Positions 49,844 to 59,036 of a stretch of 64,000 nt of DNA are shown here, piece by piece; the first letter of the stretch is position 1, and each line of letters begins with the position of its first letter. Source of the stretch: Streptomyces sp. WAC05374 (GTDB lineage: Bacteria; Actinomycetota; Actinomycetes; Streptomycetales; Streptomycetaceae). The stretch lies in assembly GCF_004353505.1 (NCBI RefSeq), contig NZ_SMNQ01000005.1, positions 62,001-126,000 of the forward strand, in the 5' to 3' direction. A model generated the notes under the pieces. The model saw only the letters and a list, made by a program, of their open reading frames with translations. It did not search any database and had not been told where the DNA came from. The position numbers were made by a program, and so were the translations under genes.

Positions 49844-51106
49844 GTGAACTCGACCAATCGCACCGTGGTCGTCACCGGTATCGGCGCAACCACACCGCTG
49901 GGTGGCGACTCCGCCGCGACCTGGGAAGGTCTGCTGGCGGGACGCTCCGGCGTCAAGCCCCTCGACGGAGACCGCTACGCCGACATGCCCGTCCGTATCG
50001 CGGCCCCCGTGGCCGTCGACCCGGCCGAGATCCTGCCGCGCCCGCTGGCCCGCCGGCTGGACCGCTCCGCGCAGTTCGCCGTGATCGCCGCGCGTGAGGC
50101 GTGGGCGGACGCGGGCTTCACCGCCCCGGCGGGCGAGGACGCGTCCATCGACCCCGACCGGCTCGGCACCGTCATCGCCTCCGGCATCGGCGGCGTGACG
50201 ACCCTGCTCGACCAGTACGACGTGCTGAAGGAGAAGGGCGTACGCCGCGTCTCCCCGCACACCGTGCCGATGCTGATGCCCAACAGCCCCTCCGCCAACG
50301 TCGGCCTGGAGGTGAACGCCCGGGCGGGCGTCCACACCCCGGTCTCGGCGTGCGCGTCGGGTGCCGAGGCGATCGGCTACGCCATCGAGATGATCCGCAC
50401 CGGCCGCGCCGACGTGGTCGTCGCGGGCGGCACCGAGGCGGCGATCCACCCGCTGCCGGTGGCCGCGTTCGCCAACATGATGGCGATGTCCAAGAACAAC
50501 GACGAGCCGGAGAAGGCCTCGCGCCCGTACGACAAGGGCCGTGACGGCTTCGTCCTCGGCGAGGGCGCCGGTGTCGTCATCCTGGAGTCCGCCGAGCACG
50601 CCGCCGCGCGCGGCGCCAAGGTCTACTGCGAGGCGCTCGGCCAGGGCCTGTCGGCCGACAGCCACCACATCGCCCAGCCGGAGCCGACGGGGCGCGGCAT
50701 CGCCGCCGCCCTCCAGAACCTGCTGGACACCACCGACCTGAAGCCGGCCGAGGTCGTACACCTCAACGCCCACGCCACGTCCACCCCGCAGGGTGACGTC
50801 GCCGAGGTCAAGGCGCTGCGCAAGGTGCTCGGCGACGAGCTGGACCACGTGGCGATCTCGGCCACCAAGTCCATGACCGGCCACCTGCTGGGCGGCGCGG
50901 GCGGCATCGAGACCGTCGCCACGGTCCTGGCCCTCCACCACCGCACGGCCCCGCCGACGATCAACGTCGACGAGCTGGACGAGGAGGTCGAGGCGGACAT
51001 CGTGCGCGGCGAGCCCCGTGCGCTGCCCGAGGGCACGATCGCCGCGATCAACAACTCGTTCGGCTTCGGCGGCCACAACGTGGTGCTGGCGTTCCGGACG
51101 GTGTGA
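49844..51106 (+). CDS. fabF: 3-oxoacyl-ACP synthase II
   Basis: A 420-residue KAS II, the chain-elongating condensing enzyme. The catalytic residues are Cys170 (VSACASGAEA), His310 (NAHATSTPQGD) and His347 (KSMTGHLLGGAGG). It starts at the GTG at 49844. It is the last gene of the fab operon and is followed by a strong terminator hairpin at 51127-51176. Confidence 0.97.
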   Translation: MNSTNRTVVVTGIGATTPLGGDSAATWEGLLAGRSGVKPLDGDRYADMPVRIAAPVAVDPAEILPRPLARRLDRSAQFAVIAAREAWADAGFTAPAGEDASIDPDRLGTVIASGIGGVTTLLDQYDVLKEKGVRRVSPHTVPMLMPNSPSANVGLEVNARAGVHTPVSACASGAEAIGYAIEMIRTGRADVVVAGGTEAAIHPLPVAAFANMMAMSKNNDEPEKASRPYDKGRDGFVLGEGAGVVILESAEHAAARGAKVYCEALGQGLSADSHHIAQPEPTGRGIAAALQNLLDTTDLKPAEVVHLNAHATSTPQGDVAEVKALRKVLGDELDHVAISATKSMTGHLLGGAGGIETVATVLALHHRTAPPTINVDELDEEVEADIVRGEPRALPEGTIAAINNSFGFGGHNVVLAFRTV

Positions 51107-51126
51107 CCTCGCGGCCGGCGACCGTG

Positions 51127-51176
51127 GACATGAGGCTGGGCCCGCCCCCTGGAGGGGGTGGGCCCAGTCCCATGTC
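51127..51176 (+). terminator. Strong hairpin ending the fab operon
   Basis: An extended stem: CTGGGCCC and CCCCC pair with GGGGG and GGGCCCAG around a TGGA loop, with an outer GACATG/CATGTC arm. It lies between the convergent fabF and DUF3145 genes and should serve both. Confidence 0.85.
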
Positions 51177-51235
51177 CGGGCGGCACCGCGCCACGGCGGC
51201 CTCGGGGCCGGGCGGTGCGAGGGGCGCGTGAGGAA

Positions 51236-51730
51236 TCAGACGACCTGGTGGAGCCAGCGGACCGGGGCGCCCTCGCCGGCGTAGCGGAAGGGCTCGAGTT
51301 CGTCGTCCCAGGGCTTGCCGAGCAGCCGGGCGATCTCGGCCTCCAGCTTGGTCTCGCCCTGGGCGGAGCGGGCGAGGGCGGCGCGCAGGCGGTCCTCGGG
51401 GATCAGGATGTCGCCGTGGATGCCGGTGACCGCGTGGAAGATGCCCAGCTCGGGCGTGGCGCTGTAGCGCTCGCCCTCGGCGGTGGCGCACGGCTCGGCG
51501 GTGACCTCGAAGCGGAGCATCTGCCAGCCGCGCAGCGCGGAGGCGAGTTTGGAGGCGGTGCCCGGTTCGCCCTGCCAGGAGAACTCGGCTCTCCACGTGC
51601 CCGGGGAGGCCGGCTGCCGGATCCAGTCGAGCTGGACCCTCGCACCGAGCACTCCCGCCACCGCCCATTCGACGTGCGGGCACAGCGCACGCGGTGCGGA
51701 GTGTACGTACAGGACTCCACGTGTCGTCAC
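51236..51730 (-). CDS. DUF3145-family protein
   Basis: A 164-residue cytoplasmic protein of the actinobacterial DUF3145 family. Blocks include TTRGVLYVHSAPRALCPHVEWAV, RVQLDWIRQPASPGTWRAEFSW and HGDILIPEDRLRAAL. Its function is unknown, but it is a regular neighbour of the fab operon in Streptomyces. The GTG at 51730 has GGAGG 5 nt upstream. It is convergent with fabF and divergent from the GDSL lipoprotein gene. Confidence 0.9.
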   Translation of the reverse strand: MTTRGVLYVHSAPRALCPHVEWAVAGVLGARVQLDWIRQPASPGTWRAEFSWQGEPGTASKLASALRGWQMLRFEVTAEPCATAEGERYSATPELGIFHAVTGIHGDILIPEDRLRAALARSAQGETKLEAEIARLLGKPWDDELEPFRYAGEGAPVRWLHQVV

Positions 51731-51859
51731 CGGGACCTCCAGTGTGGGACGAGGTTCGCCTTTCCCAGCGGCCTCAGTAAACAGCATCGGGAGTGAAACT
51801 CCGCAAAAGGGACAGCATGTGACGTGATGTAATTTACCGGAGCCGGTTGGCGAAGGCGC

Positions 51860-51888
51860 CTGACGGTTCGACGGGGAAAAGCTACCGT
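51860..51888 (+). promoter_or_regulatory. Promoter of the GDSL-hydrolase gene
   Basis: CTGACG (51860-51865), a 17-bp spacer and TACCGT (51883-51888). Both match the housekeeping consensus (TTGAC-like and TAnnnT) with the usual spacing. It predicts a leader of about 85 nt before the ATG at 51980. The 249-bp gap is otherwise free of genes. Confidence 0.5.
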
Positions 51889-51979
51889 GCGCCGGGGCGC
51901 TTGGGATGACGTACGGTCTGCCCGGCGGAGCTCGACACCAAGCATTCACTCGCCAGGACGCCGACGAAAGGGCTACCGG

Positions 51980-52879
51980 ATGGCTGCCGGCCGACGAGGC
52001 CGTATACGAACCGCCGCCGGGTGGACGGCGGCCGTCGCCCTGGTCTCGGGCGTGGCGCTGTCCGGGTGCGAGGCGGAACCGGGGGGCGGGCCGGGCGCGG
52101 CGTCGCGCCCCTCCGCGAGCCCCTCCCCCAGGCCCACCCCCGCGTGGGACACCAGTCCCGCGTCGGTCGCGGCCGTGGGTGACTCCATCACGCGGGGGTT
52201 CGACGCGTGCGGGCTGCTGGTCGACTGCCCGGAGGTGTCCTGGGCGACCGGCGGGGACGCCCGGGTGAACAGTCTCGCGCGGCGGCTCGTGGGCCCGTCG
52301 GCGCTGCCCGCCCGGAGCTGGAACCTGGCCAGGTCCGGGGCGCGGATGGCGGAGCTGCCGGGCCAGATGGCGGCGGCGGGCGCGAAGAAGCCCGGGCTGG
52401 TGACGGTGATGGCCGGTGCGAACGACGCCTGCCGGGACAGCACCGGGCTGATGACGCCGGTGTCCTCGTTCCGCTCCTCGTTCGAGGAGGCGATGCGCGC
52501 GCTGCGCGCGGTGTCGCCGAAGAGCCAGGTGTACGTGTCGAGCGTGCCGGACCTGAAGCGGCTGTGGACGACGGGGCGGGGCAGCGCGCTCGGCAAGCAG
52601 GTGTGGAAGCTGGGCGTCTGCCGTTCCATGCTGGGTGACGCCGACGACGTGGGCGCGGCCGCGGTGGAGCGGCGCGAGGAGGTGTACCGGCGGGTGGTGG
52701 CGTACAACGAGGTGCTCCGGGACGTGTGCGCGAAGGACCGGCTGTGCCGGTACGACGGCGGGGCGGTGTTCGACTACCGGTTCACGGGTGCGCAGTTGAG
52801 CCCGTGGGACTGGTTCCACCCGAGCACCGACGGCCAGGGGCGGCTGGCGGAGATCGCGTACCGGATCGTCACGTCATGA
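51980..52879 (+). CDS. SGNH/GDSL-hydrolase lipoprotein
   Basis: A 299-residue secreted lipid-modified hydrolase. The N-terminus has a basic region, a hydrophobic stretch and lipobox LSGC, so it should be lipidated at the Cys. The SGNH blocks are VAAVGDSITRGF (nucleophile Ser), then MAGANDACRDS, and the C-terminal DWFHPS with the catalytic Asp/His. It is probably an esterase or lipase acting at the envelope. AAAGGG lies 8 nt before the ATG at 51980. The galM gene starts inside its stop codon (ATGA), so the two are coupled. Confidence 0.9.
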   Translation: MAAGRRGRIRTAAGWTAAVALVSGVALSGCEAEPGGGPGAASRPSASPSPRPTPAWDTSPASVAAVGDSITRGFDACGLLVDCPEVSWATGGDARVNSLARRLVGPSALPARSWNLARSGARMAELPGQMAAAGAKKPGLVTVMAGANDACRDSTGLMTPVSSFRSSFEEAMRALRAVSPKSQVYVSSVPDLKRLWTTGRGSALGKQVWKLGVCRSMLGDADDVGAAAVERREEVYRRVVAYNEVLRDVCAKDRLCRYDGGAVFDYRFTGAQLSPWDWFHPSTDGQGRLAEIAYRIVTS

Positions 52880-53811
52880 GGGTGTACGGCGAACCGTGCG
52901 GCCGGCTGGCCGACGGCACGGACGTCCACGGGTGGGTCCTGGAGCGGGCGGGGACCCGTGTGCGGGTCCTGACGTACGGCGGCATCGTGCAGTCGGTGGA
53001 GGTGCCCGACCGGGACGGCGCGGCCGGGAACGTGGTGCTGGGGCACGGCGAGCCCGCCGGGTACGAGGCCGATCCGGGACCGTACTTCGGGGCCCTGGTG
53101 GGGCGGTACGCGAACCGGATAGCGGGCGGGGTGTTCACCCTGGACGGGCGGACGCACCGGCTCGCGCGCAACGGCGGCCCGAACAGCCTGCACGGGGGCG
53201 AGCGCGGGTTCGACAAGCGGGTGTGGGACGCCGAGCCGGTCGAGGGCGGGGTGCGGCTGTCGCGGGTGAGCCCGGACGGCGAGGAGGGCTTCCCGGGGCG
53301 GCTGGAGGTAAGTGCCACGTACACCCTGGACGCCTCGGGCGCGCTGCGGATCGCGTACGAGGCGGTGACGGACGCGCCGACGGTGGTGGCCCTGACGAAC
53401 CACACGTACTGGAACCTGGGCGGCGCGCACGAGATGCGGCTCGCGGCCGGGCACTTCACTCCGCTGGACGACACCGCGATCCCGACGGGTGAGATCGCGA
53501 CGGTGGACGGCACCCGGCTCGACTTCCGGGACTTCCGTCCGGTGGGCACGGGGCTGGACGACAACTTCGTGCTCGACCGGGACGCCGGGGGCCCGGCGGC
53601 GGAGCTGTACTCGCCGCTGTCGGGGCGGCTGCTGACGGTCCGTACGACCGAGCCGGGCCTCCAGGTGTACGCGCCGGACCACCTCGACGGCGTGGCCCTG
53701 GAGACCCAGGCGTTCCCGGACTCCCCGAACCGGCCGCGGTTTCCGAGTACGGTCCTGCGGCCGGGTGAGGTGTACGCGTCCTGGACCGAGTACGCGTTCG
53801 GGATTCGCTAG
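52876..53811 (+). CDS. galM: Aldose 1-epimerase (mutarotase)
   Basis: A 311-residue mutarotase that interconverts alpha- and beta-aldohexoses. Family residues are visible: VGRYANRIAGGVF, NGGPNSLHGGERGFDKRVW (catalytic His), ALTNHTYWNLGG (second His) and DDNFVLDRDAG, with the late Glu in LETQAFPDSPNRP. The ATG overlaps the stop of the GDSL lipoprotein gene. It is convergent with the GH3 gene; their stop codons overlap by 4 nt (53808-53811), leaving no room for a terminator. With the GH3 enzyme it suggests glycoside use. Confidence 0.92.
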   Translation: MRVYGEPCGRLADGTDVHGWVLERAGTRVRVLTYGGIVQSVEVPDRDGAAGNVVLGHGEPAGYEADPGPYFGALVGRYANRIAGGVFTLDGRTHRLARNGGPNSLHGGERGFDKRVWDAEPVEGGVRLSRVSPDGEEGFPGRLEVSATYTLDASGALRIAYEAVTDAPTVVALTNHTYWNLGGAHEMRLAAGHFTPLDDTAIPTGEIATVDGTRLDFRDFRPVGTGLDDNFVLDRDAGGPAAELYSPLSGRLLTVRTTEPGLQVYAPDHLDGVALETQAFPDSPNRPRFPSTVLRPGEVYASWTEYAFGIR

Positions 53812-56252
53812 TCCGTTCCGGCGACCGTCAGGACCGCGCGCAGGCGGGTGTCGGTGAGGGAGCGCCCCGCGTGGATCTCGTACGCGCCCGGGACGGCCGT
53901 CCACGCGCCGGCGGCCTCGTCCCAGATCTCGAACGCCCGCCTCGGGAGCCGGATCTCGGTCTCGGCGGCCTCACCGGGTCCGGCCGTCACGCTCGCGAAG
54001 CCGGCCAGCCAGCGCAGCGGGCGCTCCACGGGGTCGTCCACGGGGGCGACGTAGAGCTGGACGACCTCGCGGCCGGGGCGGGAGCCGATGTTGCGGACGC
54101 GGACGGTCGCGCCCTCCGGGGAGAGCTCCAGTGCCTCGTACTCCCAGGTGGTGTAGCCCAGGCCGTGGCCGAAGGGGTAGGCGGGCGCGGCGGAGGTCCG
54201 GTCCCAGGCGCGGTAGCCGGTGAAGAGGCCCTCGCGGTAGTGGAGTTCGCCGTCCACCGGGGTGACCTCGGTGACCGGCGCGTCGGCGAGCCGGGCCGGC
54301 CAGGTGGTGGGCAGGCGGCCGCCCGGCTCCTCGGCGCCGAGCAGGACGTCGGCGAGCGCGGCGCCGCCCTCCTGGCCGGGGAACCAGCTCAGCAGCACGG
54401 CCGCCACGTCGTCGCGCCAGGGCATCTCGACGGGCGAGCCGGCGTTGACGACGACCACGGTGTTCGGGTTGGCGGCGGCGACGGCCCGCACGAGGTCGTC
54501 CTGGCGGCCGGGCAGCTTCAGGTCGGTGCGGTCGAAGCCCTCGGACTCGACGCGCTCGGTGGTGGCCACCACGACGATCGCGGTGTCGGCGGCGCGGGCG
54601 GCGGCGGCCGCCTCGGCGATCAGCTCGTCGGGGTCGCGGCGCGGACCGAGGTGGACCAGGGAGAACAGCACGCCGGGCAGGGGCGCGGCGTGCTCCCGGT
54701 CGAGCGGGTGGAGCAGCGACACCTCGACGGGGACGCCCTCGGTGAGCGCGACCGTGCCGCGCTCGGTCGGGGCGCCGAAGAACGCCTCGAACGGGTCGGC
54801 CTCGTCGCCCATCTCCTGGACGCCGTCGTAGAGGGTCTCGCCGCCGACCGTGAGGGTGAAGGCGCCCAGGCCGCGGGTGCCGAAGGCGTGCTCGCCGCTC
54901 TCTCGGGGAGTGAAGGTGCCGGTGACCTCGACGCTGTGGAGCGTGTCGTGGGTGACGCCCTCGGGCAGGTCGTCGCCGATCCACTGGACCTGCCCGCTGG
55001 GCAGGGAGCCCTCGCCGAGCACGGTGCCGTGGGCGTCGCGGCAGACGGCGCGCAGGGTGAAGCCGGCGCCGGCGGGGGCGGGTTCGTCGGTGGGGTCGGC
55101 GCCGACGGCGTACGTCAGCGCGCCGGCGGGGAGCACGGCGGTGAGCCCGTCGAGCGGGGAGACCGTGCGGTCGGGGAAGACCTGGGCGGAGCCGCCGCCG
55201 AGGACGCGGGCGTCGCGGGCGGCGGCGCCGAGGAGGGCGACGGTCCGGCCGGGTGCGAGCGGGAGGGCGCCCTCGTTGCGGACGAGGACGAAGCCGCGGC
55301 GGGCGATCTCCCGGGCCAGGGCCTCGCCGTCGACGGGCTCCGGGAGCGCGGTGACGGCCGGTTCGGTGCCCTTCAGGGCGCCGACGCGGGCGGCGAGGCG
55401 CAGCACGTTGCGCACGGCGCGGTCGACGACGGCTTCGTCGACCTCCCCGGCGCGCACGGCGGCGGCGAGGGCCTCGCCGTAGACGGTGCCCGGCCCGGGC
55501 ATGGCGAGGTCGAGGCCGCCCTCGATGGCGCCCTTGGTGTCGCGGGCGGCCATCCAGTCGGAGACGTTGACGCCGTCGAAGCCCCACTGGGCGCGCAGCA
55601 CCTCGTTGACCAGGTGGTGGTGTTCGGTCATGGTGCGGCCGTTGACCCGGTTGTAGGCGGTCATGACGCCCCAGGGGCGGGCGCCGGTGACGATCGCCTC
55701 GAAGGGGGCGAGGTAGAGCTCGCGCAGGGGCCGGGGGGCGACGACGTTGTTCACGGTGAAGCGGTCGGTCTCGGCGTCGTTGGCGACGAAGTGCTTGACG
55801 GTGGTGGCGACGCCGCCGTCCTGGACGCCCAGCACGTATCCGGTGCCGATCTCGCCGGTGAGGTACGGGTCCTCGCTGTACGCCTCGAAGTGGCGCCCGC
55901 CCAGCGGTGAGCGGTGGAGGTTGACGGTGGGGGCGAGCAGGACGTGGACGCCCTTGCGGCGGGCCTCCTGGGCGAGGAGCCGGCCGGCGCGGCGGGCGAG
56001 GGCCGGGTCCCAGGTGGCGGCGAGCGCGGTGGGGGACGGCAGGGCGACGGAGGGGTCGTCGGCGGTCCAGCGCACGCCGCGCACGCCGATGGGGCCGTCG
56101 GACATGACCAGCGGGGCCAGGCCGATCTCCGGGAGGGCGGGCAGCGACCACATGTCCCGGCCGGCCAGCAGCCGGGTCTTGGTGTCCAGGTCGAGCGTGC
56201 CGAGCGCCGCCTCGACGGCCGCCTCGCGCGGGATGCCGGTCGGGTCTGTCAC
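53808..56252 (-). CDS. GH3-family glycosidase (beta-glucosidase type) with PA14-like insert
   Basis: An 814-residue GH3 enzyme. The TIM-barrel domain covers about residues 20-330, with the nucleophile Asp232 (GVNVSDWMAA) and KHFVANDAETDR. The (alpha/beta)6 domain follows. A PA14-like insert is indicated by EVTGTFTPRESGEHAFGTRGLGAF, and a fibronectin-III-like C-terminal domain by TVRVRNIGSRPGREVVQLYV. There is no signal peptide, so it is cytoplasmic. The GTG at 56252 has GGAGGT 6 nt upstream. It probably hydrolyses imported beta-glucosides or oligosaccharides. It is divergent from a TetR gene, which may regulate it. Confidence 0.93.
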   Translation of the reverse strand: MTDPTGIPREAAVEAALGTLDLDTKTRLLAGRDMWSLPALPEIGLAPLVMSDGPIGVRGVRWTADDPSVALPSPTALAATWDPALARRAGRLLAQEARRKGVHVLLAPTVNLHRSPLGGRHFEAYSEDPYLTGEIGTGYVLGVQDGGVATTVKHFVANDAETDRFTVNNVVAPRPLRELYLAPFEAIVTGARPWGVMTAYNRVNGRTMTEHHHLVNEVLRAQWGFDGVNVSDWMAARDTKGAIEGGLDLAMPGPGTVYGEALAAAVRAGEVDEAVVDRAVRNVLRLAARVGALKGTEPAVTALPEPVDGEALAREIARRGFVLVRNEGALPLAPGRTVALLGAAARDARVLGGGSAQVFPDRTVSPLDGLTAVLPAGALTYAVGADPTDEPAPAGAGFTLRAVCRDAHGTVLGEGSLPSGQVQWIGDDLPEGVTHDTLHSVEVTGTFTPRESGEHAFGTRGLGAFTLTVGGETLYDGVQEMGDEADPFEAFFGAPTERGTVALTEGVPVEVSLLHPLDREHAAPLPGVLFSLVHLGPRRDPDELIAEAAAAARAADTAIVVVATTERVESEGFDRTDLKLPGRQDDLVRAVAAANPNTVVVVNAGSPVEMPWRDDVAAVLLSWFPGQEGGAALADVLLGAEEPGGRLPTTWPARLADAPVTEVTPVDGELHYREGLFTGYRAWDRTSAAPAYPFGHGLGYTTWEYEALELSPEGATVRVRNIGSRPGREVVQLYVAPVDDPVERPLRWLAGFASVTAGPGEAAETEIRLPRRAFEIWDEAAGAWTAVPGAYEIHAGRSLTDTRLRAVLTVAGTD

Positions 56253-56289
56253 TGTCGTACCTCCGTGTCGGCGTGCGGGGGTGTCCATG

Positions 56290-56319
56290 GTGACGGCATC
56301 ACCTGTAGGCCGGTAGGGT
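56290..56319 (+). promoter_or_regulatory. Promoter of the second TetR gene
   Basis: GTGACG (56290-56295), an 18-bp spacer and TAGGGT (56314-56319), predicting a leader of about 35 nt before the ATG at 56362. It lies in the 109-bp region divergent from the GH3 gene. No perfect operator dyad was seen. Confidence 0.5.
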
Positions 56320-56361
56320 TCGTTATGTTTCCGTGACTTTCGTGGATCGGAGTGGGTGAGG

Positions 56362-56931
56362 ATGGCAGCCGCCAGGGCCAGGAGCGAGGAACGGCGCGCC
56401 GAGATCGTGCGCGCCGCCCTCGAGGTGATCGCCGAGCGCGGCTACCGGGGCGCGTCGCTCGGGGCGGTCGCCGAGCGGGTCGGGCTGACCCAGCAGGGGC
56501 TCCTGCACTACTTCCCCACCAAGGAGGCGCTGCTGGTCGCGGTGCTGGAGGAGCGCGACCAGTGGGACACGGGCGGGAGCGGCGCCCGTGAGGGCTGGCG
56601 GCTGGACCTGCTGGACTCGCTCGTCGAGTACAACGCGATGAGGCCGGGCATCGTGCAGACCTTCTCGGCCCTGCTCGGCGAGAGCGTGACGGAGGGTCAT
56701 CCGGCGCGGGAGTTCTTCACCCGCCGCTACGCCCAGGTGCGGGGCGAGATGGCGAACGTGCTGCGGGCCGCGTACGGGGACCGGCTGCCCGGCGGGCTGA
56801 CGCCCGAGCAGGCGGCGCCGCTGATGACGGCGGTGATGGACGGGCTCCAGTACCAGTGGCTGCTCGACCCGGACGCGGTGGACATGCCGGCCGCCTTCCG
56901 GGACTTTCTGCGGCTGTTGGGGGCGCGGTAG
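56362..56931 (+). CDS. TetR-family regulator
   Basis: A 189-residue TetR regulator. The HTH is in EVIAERGYRGASLGAVAERVGLTQQGLLHYFPTKEAL (about residues 20-60). The C-terminal part contains VEYNAMRPGIVQTFSALLGE, a TetR_C_6-like pattern. It is divergent from the GH3 glycosidase gene and is therefore its likely local repressor. An ATG at 56362 is used; a GTG at 56356 is in frame. The Pcp-like gene follows 32 nt after its stop on the same strand. Confidence 0.88.
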   Translation: MAAARARSEERRAEIVRAALEVIAERGYRGASLGAVAERVGLTQQGLLHYFPTKEALLVAVLEERDQWDTGGSGAREGWRLDLLDSLVEYNAMRPGIVQTFSALLGESVTEGHPAREFFTRRYAQVRGEMANVLRAAYGDRLPGGLTPEQAAPLMTAVMDGLQYQWLLDPDAVDMPAAFRDFLRLLGAR

Positions 56932-56963
56932 CGTTCCGGGACCCTACGGAAGGACTGCCTCCT

Positions 56964-58208
56964 GTGTCCCGGATACGGATGTCACGGATACGGACGTCAC
57001 GCATACCCCTTCGTACGACCCTCGTTCTGGTCCTCGCCGCGCTGACGGTCTCCACGGCCCCCGCCCAGGCGGCGCCCACGGTCGAGGAGGCCCGCCTCGA
57101 CCGGGCGGTGCCGCGCGAGATCCTCACGCGCAGCGGATTCGACGCGGTGGCACCCGGCTTCGCCGCCGCGCTGGAGGGCGCCGGGTCCTACGCGGCGGCC
57201 GAGCGGGCCGTCCGGCGGCACGGGGCGGGGCTGTGGCAGCGGGCCGTGGACCGGGCGCAGGGGCGCGGCCCGGCGCGTGGCGACCTGGCCCGCGACGACG
57301 ACCGGCCGCTGTACTGGGCGCGGCTGGCCATGACGCGGGAACTGCGCACCTGGGAGCCGGACTTCGCCCTGTCGCCGCAGGCGCGGGCGGGGCTGCTGGA
57401 GCGGCTGGAGACCTCCTCGCGCGGGCAGGACGCGATCCGCTTCCCGGCGGGCAGGGGCGTCAAGCGGGTGCTGATGACCGGCTTCGACCCGTTCACGCTG
57501 GACCGGGACATCCGGATCAGCAACCCGTCGGGGGCGGCGGCGCTGGCGCTGGACGGGACGCTGATCCGCACGGCGGACGGGGCGCTCGCCCGGGTGGAGA
57601 CGGCGGTGTTCCCGGTGCGCTGGGCGGACTTCGCGGAGGGTGAGGTGGAGCGGACGCTGCGGCCGCACCTGCCGAACGTCGACGCGTTCACCACGGTGAG
57701 CCAGGGCCGGGTCGGCCGCTTCGACGTGGAGCGCTTCAACGGGGCGTGGCGCGGCGGGTTCGGCGACAACGAGAACGTGTCCGAGAAGGGCCTGGTGCCG
57801 GTGGCCGACCCGGCGACGCGGCCCCAGTGGACGACGACGACCCTGCCGTACGCGAGGATCACGGCGGCGGACACGGGCCGGTTCCCGGTGTACGACAACA
57901 CGTCGGTGACCGAGGTCCCGGCGGGCGGCACGGACCCGGTGGTCCGCCCCGGCGGGCCGACGCCCGGCTCGGCGGCCCGCGCGGGCGGCGGCGGGGACTA
58001 CCTGTCCAACGAGATCGCCTACCGCGCCACGCTGCTGCGTGACCGGCTGGGCCTCGCGGACCTGCCGGGCGGCCATGTGCACACACCGGTGCTCCAGTTC
58101 GGCGCGGGCAACACGGGCGCGGTGGAGGACCCGGAGTTCCTCCGCAACCGGGCGGACATCACGGCCCAGGTCAGGAGCGTCATCGCGGTGGCGGCGTCGG
58201 CCGGGTGA
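56964..58208 (+). CDS. Secreted pyroglutamyl-peptidase-like protein, catalytic Cys replaced by Ser
   Basis: A 414-residue exported protein. The N-terminus is a basic triple repeat (SRIRM-SRIRT-SRIP) followed by a hydrophobic stretch (TTLVLVLAALTVSTAPAQAA) and an AxA cleavage site. The Pcp/C15 domain begins near residue 165: VLMTGFDPF, VSQGRVGRFDVERFN with Glu256, and GGHVHTP with His373. At the position of the catalytic Cys (usually YxCN) the sequence is DYLSNEIAYR, so Ser348 replaces Cys; no Cys occurs in the whole protein. It may be a serine-type or inactive relative. GGAAGGA lies about 9 nt before the GTG. It is convergent with the methyltransferase gene with 1 nt between stops. Confidence 0.83.
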   Translation: MSRIRMSRIRTSRIPLRTTLVLVLAALTVSTAPAQAAPTVEEARLDRAVPREILTRSGFDAVAPGFAAALEGAGSYAAAERAVRRHGAGLWQRAVDRAQGRGPARGDLARDDDRPLYWARLAMTRELRTWEPDFALSPQARAGLLERLETSSRGQDAIRFPAGRGVKRVLMTGFDPFTLDRDIRISNPSGAAALALDGTLIRTADGALARVETAVFPVRWADFAEGEVERTLRPHLPNVDAFTTVSQGRVGRFDVERFNGAWRGGFGDNENVSEKGLVPVADPATRPQWTTTTLPYARITAADTGRFPVYDNTSVTEVPAGGTDPVVRPGGPTPGSAARAGGGGDYLSNEIAYRATLLRDRLGLADLPGGHVHTPVLQFGAGNTGAVEDPEFLRNRADITAQVRSVIAVAASAG

Positions 58209-58209
58209 G

Positions 58210-58971
58210 TCAGCGCACGGCGGCCAGGATGTGGCTGTGTCCGTACTGCCACACCACGCCGGCGTGCTCGAACCCGGCCGCCCGCAGCAGCTCCAGGTGG
58301 CTGGAGACGGTCAGGTCGTTGCCCTCGCAGCGCGGGTGCCGGTGGCTCCCGCGCTGTGCGAGGAACCGTGCCAGCTCCGGGTCGGAGGCGGCGCCCGACC
58401 ACCAGGACTCCCAGTCGTCGTGGACCAGGGTCTTGTGCCGTTCCGCGTGGCGGCGCCCGATGTCCCGGGCCAGATCGGCGACCTTCGCGGAGTCCGGGCC
58501 GATGTGGTCGCCGTTGACGAGGACGCCCCCGGGGCGCAGCCGCCCGGCCAGTTCGCGGTACACCCGGGCGAGGGTGCGCCGGTCCAGGTAGTGCAGGGCC
58601 GTCGTGGACACGGCCGCGTCCACCGGACGGTCCAGGGCCAGCGCGTCGAGCCAGCCCGGCTCGCCGATCATCGCCTCGACGTGGCGCAGCGACGCCGAGC
58701 CGTAGTACGCGCTGCCCAGCTCCAGCAGGAGCGGGTCGCCGTCGACGGCCAGCACCTCGGCGCCCGGGAGCCGGCCCGCCAGCCGGGCCGCCAGTGAGCC
58801 CGGCCCGCTGCCGAGGTCCAGGACGAGCGGCGTGCCGGGCCGGCCGGCCGTCACGTACTCGACCACGTCCGCGATCACGGTGAAGCTCTCGTCGCGGTCG
58901 ACCGCGTACCGCTGTTGCTGCTCCTCCCAGCGCTCCACCCACCGCGCGGCCGTCACCGCGTTCACACCCAT
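58210..58971 (-). CDS. Class I SAM-dependent methyltransferase
   Basis: A 253-residue Rossmann-fold methyltransferase. The SAM motif is LVLDLGSGPGSLAARLAG, with the acidic end of strand 2 in EVLAVDGDPLLLE, and motif IV at AAVSTTALHYLDRR. It starts with MGVNAVTAARWVERWEEQQQ. The methyl acceptor is unknown. I chose the ATG at 58971, since GAGAG lies upstream and the protein then begins in the normal way; an ATG at 59040 that overlaps the desulfurase stop (ATGA) would add 23 residues and give coupling. It is the last gene of the Y4yA/cysteine-synthase operon. Confidence 0.85.
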   Translation of the reverse strand: MGVNAVTAARWVERWEEQQQRYAVDRDESFTVIADVVEYVTAGRPGTPLVLDLGSGPGSLAARLAGRLPGAEVLAVDGDPLLLELGSAYYGSASLRHVEAMIGEPGWLDALALDRPVDAAVSTTALHYLDRRTLARVYRELAGRLRPGGVLVNGDHIGPDSAKVADLARDIGRRHAERHKTLVHDDWESWWSGAASDPELARFLAQRGSHRHPRCEGNDLTVSSHLELLRAAGFEHAGVVWQYGHSHILAAVR

Positions 58972-59036
58972 ACCGCTCTCACACCCATGGCCGCTCGTGC
59001 CCCTCCGCACCTCGTGACGCTTGCTGCTATTGAAAA

